Source: Pseudocercospora fijiensis CIRAD86 (lineage: Eukaryota; Ascomycota; Dothideomycetes; Mycosphaerellales; Mycosphaerellaceae). From it: DNA of 64,000 nucleotides. A program made the position numbers and the translations under genes. This document shows positions 10,351 to 23,240 of the stretch, piece after piece (the first letter of the stretch is position 1; the number at the start of each line of letters is the position of its first letter). The stretch is from assembly GCF_000340215.1 (NCBI RefSeq), contig NW_006921544.1:836599-900598 (forward strand), read 5' to 3'. A model generated the notes under the pieces. That model did not search any database. It was not told the DNA's origin and saw only the letters and a program-made list of their open reading frames with translations.

Positions 10351-13300
10351 TACTAACTCCTTAGATACAAAGGCAAACGCGCTCTTCTAGGCTTTATAGT
10401 TCCTAAACCTTAAGTCTAACGTATCTATAGGAGAGCTACTAGTATACGGTTTGTCTACTAATCTATTCTAGAGCCGAATCCCTAACGATACTACCTTTAT
10501 AAAGAACCTCGCTACCCTATAAAGGAAATAGGGGCGAGAAGACTATATCGATATCTCTTCCCTATAGTTCCTCTCTAAATTTTTAGGTACTCGAGAGTTA
10601 GTAGAAGACGAATCGGTAATCTTCGAGAACTAGGAGACTATCGATAATACTAACGAAGAGGGGGTTAAGGAGATAGGCCGAGGGGATAGTAATAATACCT
10701 TAGATCCTGTTTTAGTTTTAGTTTCTATTAAGGCTATCAGATTTACTAGCTAATAGATCGGTCGAGTAGGACCTCCTCGACCTAAGGAACTTTACTCTAT
10801 CCCTAATAATATAGACCTTTCCGTAGTTACCTATTCCTTCGCCGTCGTCCCCGCTATCTATATTTAAGTTACTATCGGAAACTATAGTTAGTAGATACTA
10901 GTAATACTTAATAATAGTTCGGAGTTACTTATTATAAGTAAGCTTTAGGCTAAATAGCTTAAGCTACCTATAAATAGAGATATTTCCCTCGGTATATAGG
11001 GAGTAAATAGTAAAGTTACGCTAGTAGGTACCTACTATAATATTATAGTAGATGCCTTCGGTATATGCTTTTCCTTTACCTTCTAGATTACTACCGACCT
11101 AAATACGCTAATTATTCTAGGTCGACTATAGTCTCGTATAACCTAGGGTATCTAGCGTAACTACGACGATAGCTCCTAGGAAGGAACTATCGCTAACTAG
11201 AAGAGCAACCGAGTCGTATTTACTAGTTATATCGGAAATACTAGCTATAGGTCCTACGAGGATATCCTTACTATATCTAAACGATCTTCGGCAAACGCTA
11301 TAGCGCGGTTATAAGACCAGCAATCTACGCTATAAGTTAGTATAGCTTAAATAGGTTATATCTAGAAACCCGCCCCTCCGTACGTTAAGGCAAGTTTCTA
11401 GGTTCTATACTAAGGAGACGAATACTCGAAGCGATAGCGAGTATAATATAACGACTACTACAAGTTAAGGTAATAATGCTATCGTATATATTATCGCCGG
11501 AGGCAGGTCTACCCGAGCTAACTAATTAGAGCGCGAGTCTAATACTACCCTAGGGGTATTATTACGAATCTAACGTTTTCGCCGGCGTTATAAATTAGGA
11601 CTACTAGTTATATACCTACCGACTTAAGGAGACTTCTAAGGAAGTTTACGCGCTATTTTATTACGCTAACCTCTAGGCCTTGCGACAAAGAGAGAGAGTT
11701 CGGGTTTTAAGAACGATTCGTATATATACCCTATATAAGAGGGTAGCTAATAAGATTAAGCCTATAAAGGGCAGCGTATATATTACCGATAGGTCTAATC
11801 CTAGCGGAAATCCTAACTAGCGACAAAAGTGCCTTAACTAGGAAACGATACTACTACCTAGGGATAGTCCGTACGACTATAAATATATTACTAAAAAGTT
11901 CTCTACTATCCCTAGAGGGTTGAGGCTAGTAGAGGAGAGGCTTGCAAAGATTAAACCTAGTATAGAGCTTTCGGATCGTAAGCTTAACCTATTATACGAG
12001 CTTCTATATAACCGCGAAGCCGTATTAGTATATAACTTTACTTACCTAGGTAGAATTAACCCGGAGGTTGCCCCTCCGTAGAAGATCCGAACGATCGAAT
12101 ATAAGCCTTAGGCCTATCCTAGGTTTAAGCTAAACCTAAGCCTACGAGGTATAGTTAAAGATATAATACGATAGCGTATAAAGGCCGGTATACTAGAGCC
12201 TTCCTATACCTCGTATCGTAATCTATACTTCCTAGTTTAGAAGAAGACAGCTTATAGGGAACTAAAGAAGTACCGTCTAATTAACGCTACGTAAAAGTTT
12301 AATATAGTTACGATTAGAGATACTAACCTTCCTCTAGAGACTAATAGGTTCTTAGAAGCCTTTACTAACTGTATTGTAGCCTTACTAGTTAACGTGTTCT
12401 CGGGCTACGACTAGATCCCTCTCTACCCTAATAGCCGAGACCTTACTAGCTTCGAGACGCCTCTTAGGCTATATAGACAAACTACCCTTCCCTAAGGGGC
12501 GACTAACTTAGTAGCTTAGTTCGTTCGTATTATAAACTAAGTCCTCGCGGCCTATATCTCTTATATAGCAATGCCTTTCCTCGACGATATCGGTATTAAG
12601 GGCCCTAAAACTAGGTACGATAATAAAGAGGTAGAGCCTAGTATCTATAGGTTCTTTCTCGAATATATCTAGAGCCTCGATAGTGTCCTCTACGACCTAG
12701 AGCGAGCTAACCTAACGGTCTATAGAGAAAAGCTTTAGCTCCTATATAAGCGAATAAATATTATCGGGTATATAACCGAGAAGAACGGCCGCTATCCTAA
12801 TAATATACGGGTCCTAAAAATAGTATCCTAGCCGGATCCTACCTATTAGAAGGATGTCCGAACCTAGCTTAGAGTAGTCTCCTACTTCCGTATCTAGGTC
12901 GAGAACTTCGTATTAGTATATAAGCCTTTATATACCTTACTTAAGAAGGATACTAAGTTCGAATAGACCTCCGTATACTAGGTAGCTAAGGATACTATAA
13001 CTAAGGCACTCGTTAGCGCGCCTATACTTACGTCTATTAACTACTTAGAGGGTACGGGCTTACTAGTTATTACTATCGACTCGAGCGGGGAAGGCTATAG
13101 CGAGATACTAATATAGTATAATCGTAAAGAAGTATCTTTACGTTACCCTATCCGGAACGACTTAGGGCTATAGAAACCGATCGAGGCCCGATACGATACT
13201 AGCAAGCGAGAATGCCTTAGATTCTATAAGGCTCTAAAGAAGTTCCGACTATAGCTCTTTAGTATATTCTTTCGCCTAGAAATCGATGCTTAGACGCTAG

Positions 13301-15312
13301 TCTATTAGCTTAACCGTATAGCCTCCGACCTATTAAACTCTACGATAGCTTATTAGGTTGCTTAGATCTATTTATTTAACTTCGACGTCTTCTATATATC
13401 TAGGAAGAAGTATACTAGACCGGATAGCCTTTCTAGGAGGCCTACTATAGAAGAGAATATCGCCGAGATAATAGAAGAAGAGGATATCGACGCAGTTATT
13501 AACCGTACCTTCTTTACTACCTTTTATATTAATACTATACTAGCAATTACTAACCTGCCCGATAACTAACCTAGTAACCTACCTAGCGAACCCGACGAGT
13601 AGCCTAAGGGTTAGCCTAACGAGGACCCTACTGCTAATAATAATAACTAGGCTAACACTAAGGCGTATAAACTAGATAGGGATAATATCCTTAATAGGAT
13701 CTACTCCGACGACTCCTATTATATCGCCTACTTCCTAACCTATACGAAGAAAGTACCTAGTCTATCGAAGAGTTAATATCGTCGAGCTATTCGCTATTCT
13801 CGGAGGTTCCTTATTAAAGATCGTATCCTTTAGCGATAAGCGATAGTTAATATACCTCCCTAGCGTATTATTTATAATCCTATAGTAAGACAAGAAATCT
13901 TTCGTATAGTTTACGACGAGCTTAGCTACTAGGTAGCGGAGGGCACCTTCGATATCCTTCGTCGACGATACTAGTAGAACAGCGTATAGGCGGATATCTC
14001 TCGCTACTATAAGAGCTATCCTAAGTGCAATTTTAGGAATAGCTACCGTCGACTAGGCGAGCTATATATCCCTACTACTTAATTAGTTAGGGAACGATAG
14101 TATAGTAATAGAGTTTATCTAAGCCGGAATAATAGCCTATATATTATTCGGGAAGGTCTTTCTTAGTAGCCTAAAGCCTATTATTTCCGTAAGGGCTATA
14201 GTGCTATTAACGCCTATAATATAGCTACCTTCCTATTTAAGGACCTATTCTACCGATAGGGTATACTCTATAAAATTATCTTAGATAACGCTACGACTAA
14301 TATAGCTAAAGAAGTTTAAGCGCTACTTATTTCGTATAGGGTAAAGAGCGTTCGTATCTCCCTATACTATCCCTAATCTAATACTATCGTTAAGCGCGGC
14401 TATCGGTCTTTAATCGATACCTTGTCTAAGTTAACTAATAGTAGTAATAGATTAGTCGCAATCTCTATCTACGTCCTAGCCCTTCTCTAGGCGGACCGAA
14501 CAACCGTTATCGACACTACTAGACTTATACTAGCGGAGCTTATAATTAGAAGATACGCTATTCTTTCGATTAAGTTGTCCTAACGTACATATAGCGTTTA
14601 CGACTAGGGTTCTATTCGTACTAGAGTAGATCTTCTTACCCTACGCGCTAAGGCTCTTAAGGAGATAACTACTACTTCTTAAGAGGGACTTACTCGATAA
14701 CGTCGCCTTCGTAAAGAGGCTAAGTAGTATTTCGATAACTATAATACCATTAATTAGGAACCTCTAAAAGTTAGCGATATAGTTCTCCTATACTAGTCCG
14801 AACTAGAATATAGTTACTCCTATAAGCTAGCCTTTAAGTAGAAAGGCCCTTATAGAGTAAAGGAGGTCCTTTACGACGGTTCTACGTACTGTCTTTAGGA
14901 ACTTAATAGTACTACCTTAAAGTACTCGTACCCTCGGGCTAACCTAAAGAAGATAGTCGGATTAAGAGAACCTATCCGCCCTCCCCCGACCGAGGAGAAG
15001 ATTAGTGCCTCTATAGACCCTCTACTAACCTTAGATACGCATCGAGAGGAGGATCCTACCGCGATTACAGATCCTATTCTACCTAAGAATTATACGCATC
15101 CCTAGATATATCTTAGTAAGCTATTAGGAATAACTTATAAATAAAGGGAGGGTTATAGACGTATTAATTACGCGTAGAGCATTTCTAATATTAATTCCGA
15201 CAGCAAACTAGACTTCTAGCTATCTAACTCTAACTCCGAGGAGGAACTCGACTAGTCTAGCGACGAAGACTGCCTAGAATTACAGATATTAGACGATCCC
15301 GAGACTAAATAA
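10351..15312 (+). pseudogene. Element A pol remnant (protease, RT, RNase H, integrase)
   Basis: An aspartic-protease-like region lies around 10860-11140 (TIGNYS, ILVILNNSSELLIISK, ILGRL), with its catalytic Asp apparently mutated. RT covers about 12060-12800: FKLNLSLRGIVKD, KKYRLINAT, LVNVFSGYD (the first catalytic Asp is Asn), and an intact metal box in MPFLDDIGIKGPKTRYD at about 12571. RNase H lies near 13075 (VITIDSSGEGYSEIL), the tether near 13380 (LFNFDVFYI, TRPDSLSRR). The integrase contains FFRKGYSAINAYNIATFLFKD-like text and ILDNATTNIAKEV near 14275, with the Glu-containing motif read as IVKRGY (Glu to Lys). An IN C-terminal segment lies near 14760-14960. The frame ends in TAA at 15310, also present in B. 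Confidence 0.9.
11540..11564. repeat. GC-cored palindrome, copy in A pol
   Basis: Arms AATACTACCC / GGGGTATTATT around a CTAG core. The homologous sites in C (20493-20518) and B (48936-48960) carry it too. Confidence 0.8.
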
Positions 15313-15593
15313 TTGCTTGCTCTTCCTTGTCTCTATCTGCCTCTACTACGTTACTTCCTTACTCTTATTAACCGTTCTCCGCGCTATTAATACACTACCG
15401 CCCTATAGCTTTAGTCCTTACTACCCTACTATCTATTTCTACTAATATTTATACTCTCGGTTATTGCTTGTTATTTCTAACTTACTACATTATTGCCTTT
15501 TACTTTGCTTTTGCTTTTACCTTCGATAGATGTTACTACAACTTTACTCCTTTACTTTAGTTCCCCTAGAAAGAACTATATAAGGTATAACTT

Positions 15594-15628
15594 CCTAATA
15601 ATAATACCCTAGGAATAGTATAAGGAAG
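15594..15628. repeat. GC-cored palindrome with CTTCC arms, copy in A
   Basis: CTTCCTAATA at the left and TATAAGGAAG at the right flank a CCCTAGG core. The better-kept copy is in B at 44880-44914. Confidence 0.75.
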
Positions 15629-16043
15629 CTAGCCTAACCTAACCCCCTACCCTTCTAGGACTACTTCCCTCTAGATTCCTAGACTCTAGTAACTACCCTT
15701 AGGTAATAACGATAATAAGATGCTCCGCTAGACTATTCCTACCCTAATTAGCGCTAGTTATACAGGATACTAAGAAAGGGAGGTTCCCTATCCCTCTCCC
15801 TTCCTATCGCTTAGATAGATATAGTAACCTAGGGCTATAGCCTCTAAGAATAGGGACCTTAGGCTATTAAGCTTAGTATTTAGAAGAAGGAAGAAAGTTA
15901 AAGTACGGACTACCTTTACGTACTTACTAATATAAAAGGTAATACTATACCTATAACGGTAGTGCTATAGGCTAATATACTAACGAATTAGCTACGCTAG
16001 GCCTAGCCGACTTGCTCCTCGTTACCGAACATCTCTAGAGAAA

Positions 16044-16072
16044 AGCTAATACTACCCTAGGGGTATTATTAG
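16044..16072. repeat. GC-cored palindrome, second copy in A non-coding block
   Basis: CTAATACTACCC / GGGGTATTATTAG. The homologue in B is at 44421-44447. Confidence 0.8.
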
Positions 16073-16479
16073 TCCCGCTAGTCTTACTACTATAGATTTC
16101 TACTAGGGACTCGAACTAACTAGTTACATTTCGAGTACGCGAGAGTCTACGAAGACTAAAGGTTAATAAAAGCGCGTCGTCGCTACTAGCAATTAGCTAG
16201 ATCGATTGTTAAACTTTAGCCTACCCTAATAATAAAGAAGTCTCGTATATAGCTTTACTTTTATATATAGCCGTTATCCGTTTGCTTTACTAGCGCGGAA
16301 TTTATAGACTACGTTACCTTTATATCCTATTAAAAGCGAGCTTCCTAAGCTCCTTCTTCTACTCGAATACTAACTAACTCGCTACCGCCTAACTATCCCC
16401 CCTTCTATCTAAGCCTATTATTATTATTATTAAGTAACAAACACGTTTTGCAAACTCGTTTCTAACCTACTTCCGCTTC

Positions 16480-19250
16480 GGTCGACTAGATATCTTCCGG
16501 CGCCCTAGATCCGCTAGGCGCTAGTAGTAGCGGCGACCTACCTGCTTCTATTAACCTAAACCTAGCCGCCCTAGTCCCGATCGAAGCTCTATCCGATAGC
16601 GCCTTAGCTGCTATAACTAGCCTCGAGTACTGCTTTTAGATCGTTACTACCTTTAAAGATCCTTAAGAGAAGATCGAGAACGCTCGTACCCTACTACGCG
16701 TTATTAATAGGAATATTAAGAAGGCTACTATCTTAGTTACGTATAGTATAAACAACTTACGTTAGTCTATCGGTAAGCGTATCTTTAAGCGCGACGTTCT
16801 TAATAATATAGATATTTTATAAGCCTTTCCTATCGTCTATAGCCTCGAGATAGCTAGTACCTAGATTCGCTTACGCTTTTAGACCCTCGATTAGGCCTTC
16901 GAATATTAGGGAGGCCTAAGTAGGCCTAGTAAGAAGGTAGGTAAGCAGTTACTTAACTTGTCCTTTACGCTTAACGACTTTACGATAGCCTACTAGAAGC
17001 GGTATAACGATACGATTATCGAGGTAGATCTTAACGTATAGACTACTAAGGATCTACTAAAATATAGGCTTTATTATTAAAGGTTAAGAGGCTCCTACCG
17101 TTAATATTCTTAAACGTAAGGTTCTTCGCCTAGAAATAGAGGCCGATATACCTACTAGTCTTACGCTCGCTATAGAGATATAGGCTAAAGATCGTCGCTC
17201 GACTCGTAACTATAAGATCTCTTAAGAAGTTAAACACGAGCGCACTAAGGCCGAAGTAGCGCGTTAGACGGCACTATACGCTTACTAGGCCCTCCGTAAG
17301 GCTACTAAGAAGTCTAGTACTCCTTCTAGTACTACTAACTATAGTAACTCGGATATTAATATACTAGATACGCTACTAGAAGACGTCTCCTCTAAAGGCT
17401 CTTTTAGTAAGCGTAGGGATAGAGGCCTTTCGCCGATACTATTAACTAAGAATATCTATAGTTCTTATAAGGGCGACTCTATTACGTACCTTATTACTAA
17501 GATCGATATAGTTCCTAAGGCCGGTATAGGCAAAGCTCCTACCGCCCTATCTATCTATTAATAGCTCGACTACCTTAGTAAGCTAGGTAAAGAGCAGTTT
17601 ACTATATATACTAATTATATTAAGAAGGCCGCTAAGGTCTATAGTCTCTATACTAGTACTAAGGCGAGTGTCCTTATCGGCCGCCTATTAAAGATTAGGC
17701 GCGAGATTGCTAATTAGGATGCCTTTACTACTATTAAGACTAATTATACTAACTAGTTTCCTAGACGTCCTACTACTACCCCGACCTCCTTAGAACTCTA
17801 CGTATTAAACCCTACTAGTACTATTACTCGCGATCTTACGCTAACTAATCGTTAGAGCAAGTTAGTCGCTAGTATTCTCGGCTAAGGTACATCCTTCGAC
17901 CGCTTTCGTTAGACTAGTAATACTATCTTCCCTCGAGTCTTCGGTTAGATATAATTACCTCGTAGAGCGTACCTTTCTCTTATCGTCGACTTAATATAGG
18001 AGGAGTTCGTATATACTTTTAGTATATACGTAAGCTGCCTAAGTCTAAGTAAGAAGGCCGTAATACTCTTTTAACCTATAGTATAAGTAACTAAATCGTC
18101 CGTTAGCATCCTGCCTTATAGCTCTTAGCCGTTACCCTTCGACCTAATTACGTATATAAGCTTATCTCCGTCCCTAAGCCTACTAAGTACTTTAAGGTAG
18201 GTAAAGGCAGTTATAAGAACTGCCCTACTAAGGAGACTTCTCGTCTCGGATAAGATATAGTTAAGCTCGTAGCTAGTTAGGATACTAGCTATCTACGTAT
18301 TAAGGTTTGTCTTATATCTAAAGATAAGACTATCTATTTAACTATTATCGAGGGTATATACGAACTAGAGGTCTTCGAGAACTAGGCTAAGAAGCTTAAG
18401 GGCTGTAGCCTAGTTCTACTAAACAAGATTAGCAAGTTTACTAATAAGTAATATCTTACTACCGACGACCTCGAATATATATTCGATAGTTAACCTAACG
18501 AAGGCGAGGTAGCTTAGTAGATCCTTAACCCTCTAAAGGAATATAAAGTCTCTATTTAGATACTATACCTTCTATATAGTAATCTAAAGGCTAAGAGCGA
18601 CCGTATATTAATTGAACTAGGCTACTCTCGCGTTATTAACGGTACTAAGATTAAGGGCTATAAGAACTTAACTATCTCCGAGGTTGCTAAGGCGTACTAT
18701 AATCTAACCGCCCTTCTAGGTTTAAATACCTTCGTACTATTCGCCTTCCCTACGGCTATCTTAGTCGAAGGCCTTAGTTGTATTTCCGATGCCCTAGTCG
18801 GTAGAATCCCTTAGTTAAGTTACGTTATTTAGAACGAAGTTAAACAAATCCTCTAGTTTAGTAAGGAGGAGCTTAAGGAATATCTACGCGAGTAGGAAAA
18901 GGCTATATAGGACAAGGCTACTAATCTCCTCGTTAATTAAGCTTACTACGAGGCCGAGTACTTCGGTACTAATAGCTTTAATACCTACGGAGGAGTTTAG
19001 GAGAACCGACTAGCTAATAAGGTTATTGCTAGTAAGGATTACGGTATATTAAAGCAGTAGTAATTCGGCGTAGTAGATTAGCTACTTAAGAAGCTATTTT
19101 TGTATATTAATAGAATCTAGGAACAATACTACCCCTAGGGTATTATAGCGGAGTTTCTAAAAATAGTCTTAGCTAAGATGCCTAAGGTAACTATATAACT
19201 GTTTGTTTTAAGCGCGCAATATAAAACGTGTCTAGTTAGATACGAAGAAA
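16480..19250 (+). pseudogene. Unrecognised extra ORF downstream of pol (element A copy)
   Basis: The function is unknown; I recognise no domain. The frame is conserved against B on the opposite strand. N-terminal part about 16600-17050 (SLEYCF, TLLRVINRNIKKATILVTYS, FTLNDFTIAY). A middle part about 17450-17880 contains NIYSSYKGDSITYLITKIDI and STITRDLTLTNR. The C-terminal part, about 18170-19220, is the best preserved (SKDKTIYLTIIEGIYELEVF, AKSDRILIELGYSRVING, FVLFAFPTAILVEGL, FSKEELKEYLRE). Evidence for coding: A and B differ by conservative replacements (E/D, I/V, L/I), an in-frame 3-bp length difference occurs near 18449, and B keeps a TGG where A has TAG. I see no transmembrane anchor, signal peptide or env-like motif, though one hydrophobic stretch lies near 18720-18790. 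Frame shifts remain possible between the segments. Confidence 0.75.
19122..19146. repeat. GC-cored palindrome near the end of the A extra ORF
   Basis: AATACTACCCC TAGGGTATTATA type. The homologue in B is at 41205-41230. Confidence 0.75.
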
Positions 19251-19258
19251 GGGAGGGA

Positions 19259-19541
19259 TATTAGCTAGTAACCGGCCCTATATATATAGGCTAAGTTTTA
19301 AGCCTATAAAAGAGGCCTCCTACTATACTATAGATAGAGCATTAACCTCGTATAGTATATTGTTTATATTACACTTCTATAATACCTGTATTGTAGGGCT
19401 CTAGTTACTAGCCTAAGCGACTTCTTTATTATCCTATTATACTAAACATAGTTGCCTATATTGTTATAGGTCTTATTACCCTCGGTTGCCTATACTATTG
19501 CTACTAGTAGTAGTAGTAGTATTAGTTTCCGTCCTTTACTA
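19259..19541 (+). repeat. 3' LTR of element A
   Basis: The LTR begins TATTAGCTAG directly after the polypurine tract GAAGAAAGGGAGGGA. It contains AGGCCTCC, a TATAAAAGAGG promoter-like box near 19306, TAGGGCTCTAGTTACTAGCC and a short (TAG)n tract, and ends near GTCCTTTACTA. The limits come from comparison with 40805-41083 (B) and 24059-24446 (C). Element C sequence begins at the next base. Confidence 0.85.
19300..19316 (+). promoter_or_regulatory. Possible TATA box in the element A LTR
   Basis: The string CCTATAAAAGAGGCC stands near 19300-19314, about 50 bp into the LTR. The same TATAAAAGAGG text is found inverted in B and C. It sits where the U3 promoter of an LTR retrotransposon is expected; transcription is inferred only. 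Confidence 0.4.
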
Positions 19542-22500
19542 GGCTACTAAGTTAGTCGCCCCTTAGGGAAGAGTAGTTTATCGGTATAGTCTAAGAGGCG
19601 TTTCGAAACTAGTTAGGTCCCTCCTATTAGGGTAGAGAGGAATCTAGTCGTTTACCGAGAATATATTAACTAAGGAGGCTACTATATAGTTAGTAAAGGC
19701 TTCCGAGAACCTATTAGTCTCCGGAGGAAGGTTAGTATCTCTAATCGTAACTATATAAAACTTTTAAGTAGCGTTAATTAGCTAGTACTTCTTTACTACC
19801 CTAGGAGCTATCTTCTTCTAAGCTAGGAAGTATAGATTGCGATACGAGGCATAGGAAGGCTATAATATACCGGCCTTTATACGCTAACGTATAATGTCTC
19901 TAAGTATACCTCGTAGGCTTAGGTATAGTTTAAAACCTAGGTAGGCCTAGGGCTTATATTCGGTAGTTCGGATCCTCTATAGAGAGGCAACCTTAGGGTT
20001 AATTCTACCTAGATAAGTAAAGTCGTATACTAATACGGCTTCGCGGTTATATAGAAGCTCGTATAGCAAGTCCCGTATATTATCCGAAATTTCTATACTA
20101 GGTTTAATACTACGAGCCTCTCCTACGTTAATCTTAACCCCCTCGGAATAGTAGAGAGCTTTTTAGTAATATATCTCTAGTCGTATAGACTATCCCTAGG
20201 TATTAATATCGCTTCTCGGTTAAGGCACTTTTGTCGCTCGTCGGGGTTTCTACTAGTATTAGACCTATCGGTAATATATATACTACCCTTTATAGGCTTA
20301 ATCTTATTAGCTACCCTCTTATATAGGGTATACGTACGACTCGCTCGTAAAATCGGAGCCCTCTTTCTTTAACGCTAGGCCTAGAGATTAGCGTAATAAA
20401 ATAGCTTATAAACTTTATTAGAAGTCTTCTTAAGTCGGTAGGTATATAACTAGTAATCCTAATTTATAATACTAGCGGAAATATTAGATTCGTAATAATA
20501 CCCCTAGGGTAGTATTAGGCTCGCGCTCTAATTAGTTAGTTTGTTTTCGGGTAGATCGGAGGTAGTATCTACCTCCGGCTACGATTTATACGATAGTATT
20601 ATTACTAAGACTCGTATACTAGGTATTCGTTATATTGTTATACTCGATATCGCCTCGAGTATCCTCCTTCTTAGTATAGAACCTAGAAACTTGCCTTAGC
20701 GTACGGTTCGGCGTACTTCTAGATATAACCTATTTAAGCTATACTAATTTCTAGCGTAGATTGCCGGTCTTATGACCGCGCCCTAGCGTTTCCTAAAGCC
20801 CTTAATAAGGTAGTAAGAATGTCCTCGTAGGTCCTATAGCTAGTATTACCGATACTAAAAGATCTATATTAATAGGGATAGAGTATAGTTCCTTAGGTCG
20901 AGGAGGTACTACTCGACTAATTTATTAGCTAGTAAATCGGATACTCTAAACTAAAACTAAACTAGGTTCTAAGGCATTATTATCTCCGCCTATCTCTTTA
21001 ACCTCCTCCTTATTAGTATTATCGATATCCTCTTAGTTCTAAAGGATTACTAATATATCTTCTACTAGTTCTATAATATCTAAGAATTTAGGAAGAAACT
21101 ATAGAGAGGAGATATTAATATAGTCTTCTCGTCCCTATTTTCTTTAAAGGGCGGCGAGGTCTTTTATAAAGGTAGTATCGTTAGGGATTTAGCTCTAGAA
21201 TAGGTTAGTAGGTAAACTATACCCTAGTAGGTCTCCTATATATATATTAGACTTAAGGTCTAGAAACTATAAAGCCTAGAAAACAGTGTTTGCCTTTATA
21301 TCGTAAGAATTAGTAGGGCTAGTACTATACTTCTTTATATACCTATTAAAGCGAAAGCTCTTTAGGTCGGCTAACTTACGCTTATAGGCCGGTAGGTTAG
21401 CTAGGCCTAGGGTACTACTAATATCGGTAGTATTATTCTCTATATCGACCTCTAGAGTCTCTAGTATCTCTAGAATAGCTAAGCTCCCGGTAGATATAGT
21501 ACTAGCTCGGGCAGCTCGGTCTTTAGCTATCTAGAGAGTCTTAGTCTTAGCGGTTAACTCTCGCTATTATTTAGCCTTATCGGTAGCCTTATTCTTAACT
21601 ATCCTAGTAGGGGCTACTATACTAGGGAGAGAAGGATTCTACGGGCCCTTACCCTTACTTTCTACTTAGGACTAGGTTTAGGACCTCGTAGTAGCGTAGG
21701 TACCTATACTATTCTTAGTAACTGCGTAAGCGTTAGCGACTAAGTCCTAGTCCTAAGAAACAAAGTTAACCTTAACGGCCTTAGTAGTACTATTACTACT
21801 TCGCTCGTTAACCTACTTTACCCTAACCTTCTAAGTTTCCCGCTTAGTAATAGCGGCGAGGATACTATATCTAGTCTCCTCGAACTCGATCTTACTACTA
21901 TATTTCTTCTCTAGAAGGGTCCTAAGTTAAGGTAGCTTTAGTACTCTACGATACTATTCGAAGTTAATCTTATCGCCGGTATTAGTATTATAGAACCCGC
22001 TATTTACTTATATAACGAGCTTCCTATAAAGAAGTTCTTTCTAGATAGAGTAGTCCGGTTAGATATATATAAGACTACCGTATATCTAGCACTTACTATC
22101 TAAGTTAGAATAGATCTTTCGTATAGCGTAGATATTAACTAAAGGGGCTTTAAGATAGTTAGGGTCGGGGAACTAGTAGACTAGTAGTACCTCCTTTAGT
22201 ATACTAGTATTAATAACCTCCCTAACTCGCTATAATAGTTTTGTATTAAGGTTAAGCTAGGCTAGGGATTTAGCTAAGTCTACTACCTCCTAAGAGTGTT
22301 TAGTAATAGTAGGAGTTATAGGCTTAGGACTACTTTACGATTCGGGAAGGATCTTAGATCCTTTAGTAATTCCTAAGGAATCGCTTCTAGCCTATACTAG
22401 GTTATTCCTATTTTTGCCTTAAATAAACTTCCTCGTATCGGCGGAGCTATCGATATCGGCCTTAATATACTCTAGGACCTCTTTGTACTTCTTAAAGCTC

Positions 22501-23240
22501 TTAGAGTCGGTATCGCTAAGCTTATAGCGACGGAAGATACGCTAAGCTATAGGCTATAGTAACCCTTAAAGGAGTAGCCTCGTTATTTAGGTATTCTCGA
22601 GATCCTACTAGTCGATACTATCTACTAACTTAACGAATTCGCGGATATACTCCTTAAGGTCGTTATCCTTAGTACGTCTTATTAAATAGAGAGCCTCGAG
22701 CTACGCGCGACGACCTTTAATACGACGGCTATCGCGTTCCCGATACTCCTTTAGAAAGGCTTACTTAAAGGTCTCCTAGTCGGTATTAGACTTATCGTCT
22801 AGTTCTAGGTAGCTTACTAGGGTTCTAAGGGTTCGGTAAAGCTTAGTAATAGTAGTCCTTATAAGGGACTAGATCTTATACTAGTCGGACTTACTATTAA
22901 GCTCGTACTCGACTAAAGCATCCTTAAAGCGCTCTATATATACACTAGCGTTCTACCCTTCGAATAAGGGGTTTCTACCCCTTCCTAGCTCTAGTAGGCG
23001 CCGCCTACTCTAACGGAGAAACTTAGTCTACTTCTCGATTATCTTAATAATAATATTATAGAGTGCCTCTAGCGTAGAAGGCCTAATAGCCTCTCCTAGG
23101 TTAATAGCGCTTATAATAACTAGTCGTCGCCTTATTTCCTCGTTAATAGGATTAGGGAGGTATCGGAGTTAGAGGATTCCGCTAATTCGTAATACTCGTC
23201 TTCGCTTAAGCTTACTCGGTTATTATAAAATATTTAAAAT
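19542..23240 (-). pseudogene. Element C gag-pol remnant, truncated in RT
   Basis: Read on the minus strand, gag starts around 23230 and matches A gag. The protease region is near 21000-20700 and RT begins near 20000. The first RT metal site reads LVNIFS (Asp to Asn), as in A and B. The frame ends at 19542, before the FLDD box. A palindrome lies at 20493-20518, at the position homologous to the one in A and B. In-frame TAG/TAA are abundant. No open frame of useful length remains. Confidence 0.85.
20493..20518. repeat. GC-cored palindrome, copy in C pol
   Basis: TAATAATACCCC / GGGTAGTATTAG around a CTAG core, homologous to 11540-11564. Confidence 0.8.

Larger units (their letters stand above)
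15313..16479. other. Element A non-coding block between pol and the extra ORF
   Basis: The block is conserved in B (about 44041-45172, inverted). It holds T/C-rich stretches and two GC-cored palindromes at about 15594 and 16044. No protein motif is seen. Its position suggests a spacer carrying the signals that drive or process the downstream ORF, but I recognise no promoter. Confidence 0.6.
8546..19541 (+). mobile_element. Large Gypsy-type element A (gag-pol, extra ORF, 3' LTR), 5' end missing
   Basis: A and B (40805-49330 plus 62967-64000, minus strand) match over gag-pol, the non-coding block after pol, the extra ORF and the LTR, so the extra ORF is an integral part of the element. C (19542-24446, minus) supplies the 5' LTR and leader that A lacks. 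From the three copies an intact element would be about 280 bp LTR, 0.8 kb leader, about 6.8 kb gag-pol, 1.1 kb non-coding, about 2.8 kb ORF, LTR. A begins inside gag at its junction with the integrase fragment. Confidence 0.88.

Noticed and set aside
16480..19250. A separate non-autonomous or Copia element after A pol
   Set aside because: The order pol, spacer, ORF, polypurine tract, LTR is the same in A and B, no second LTR lies between pol and the ORF, and C shows the same LTR at the 5' end of gag. It is one element.
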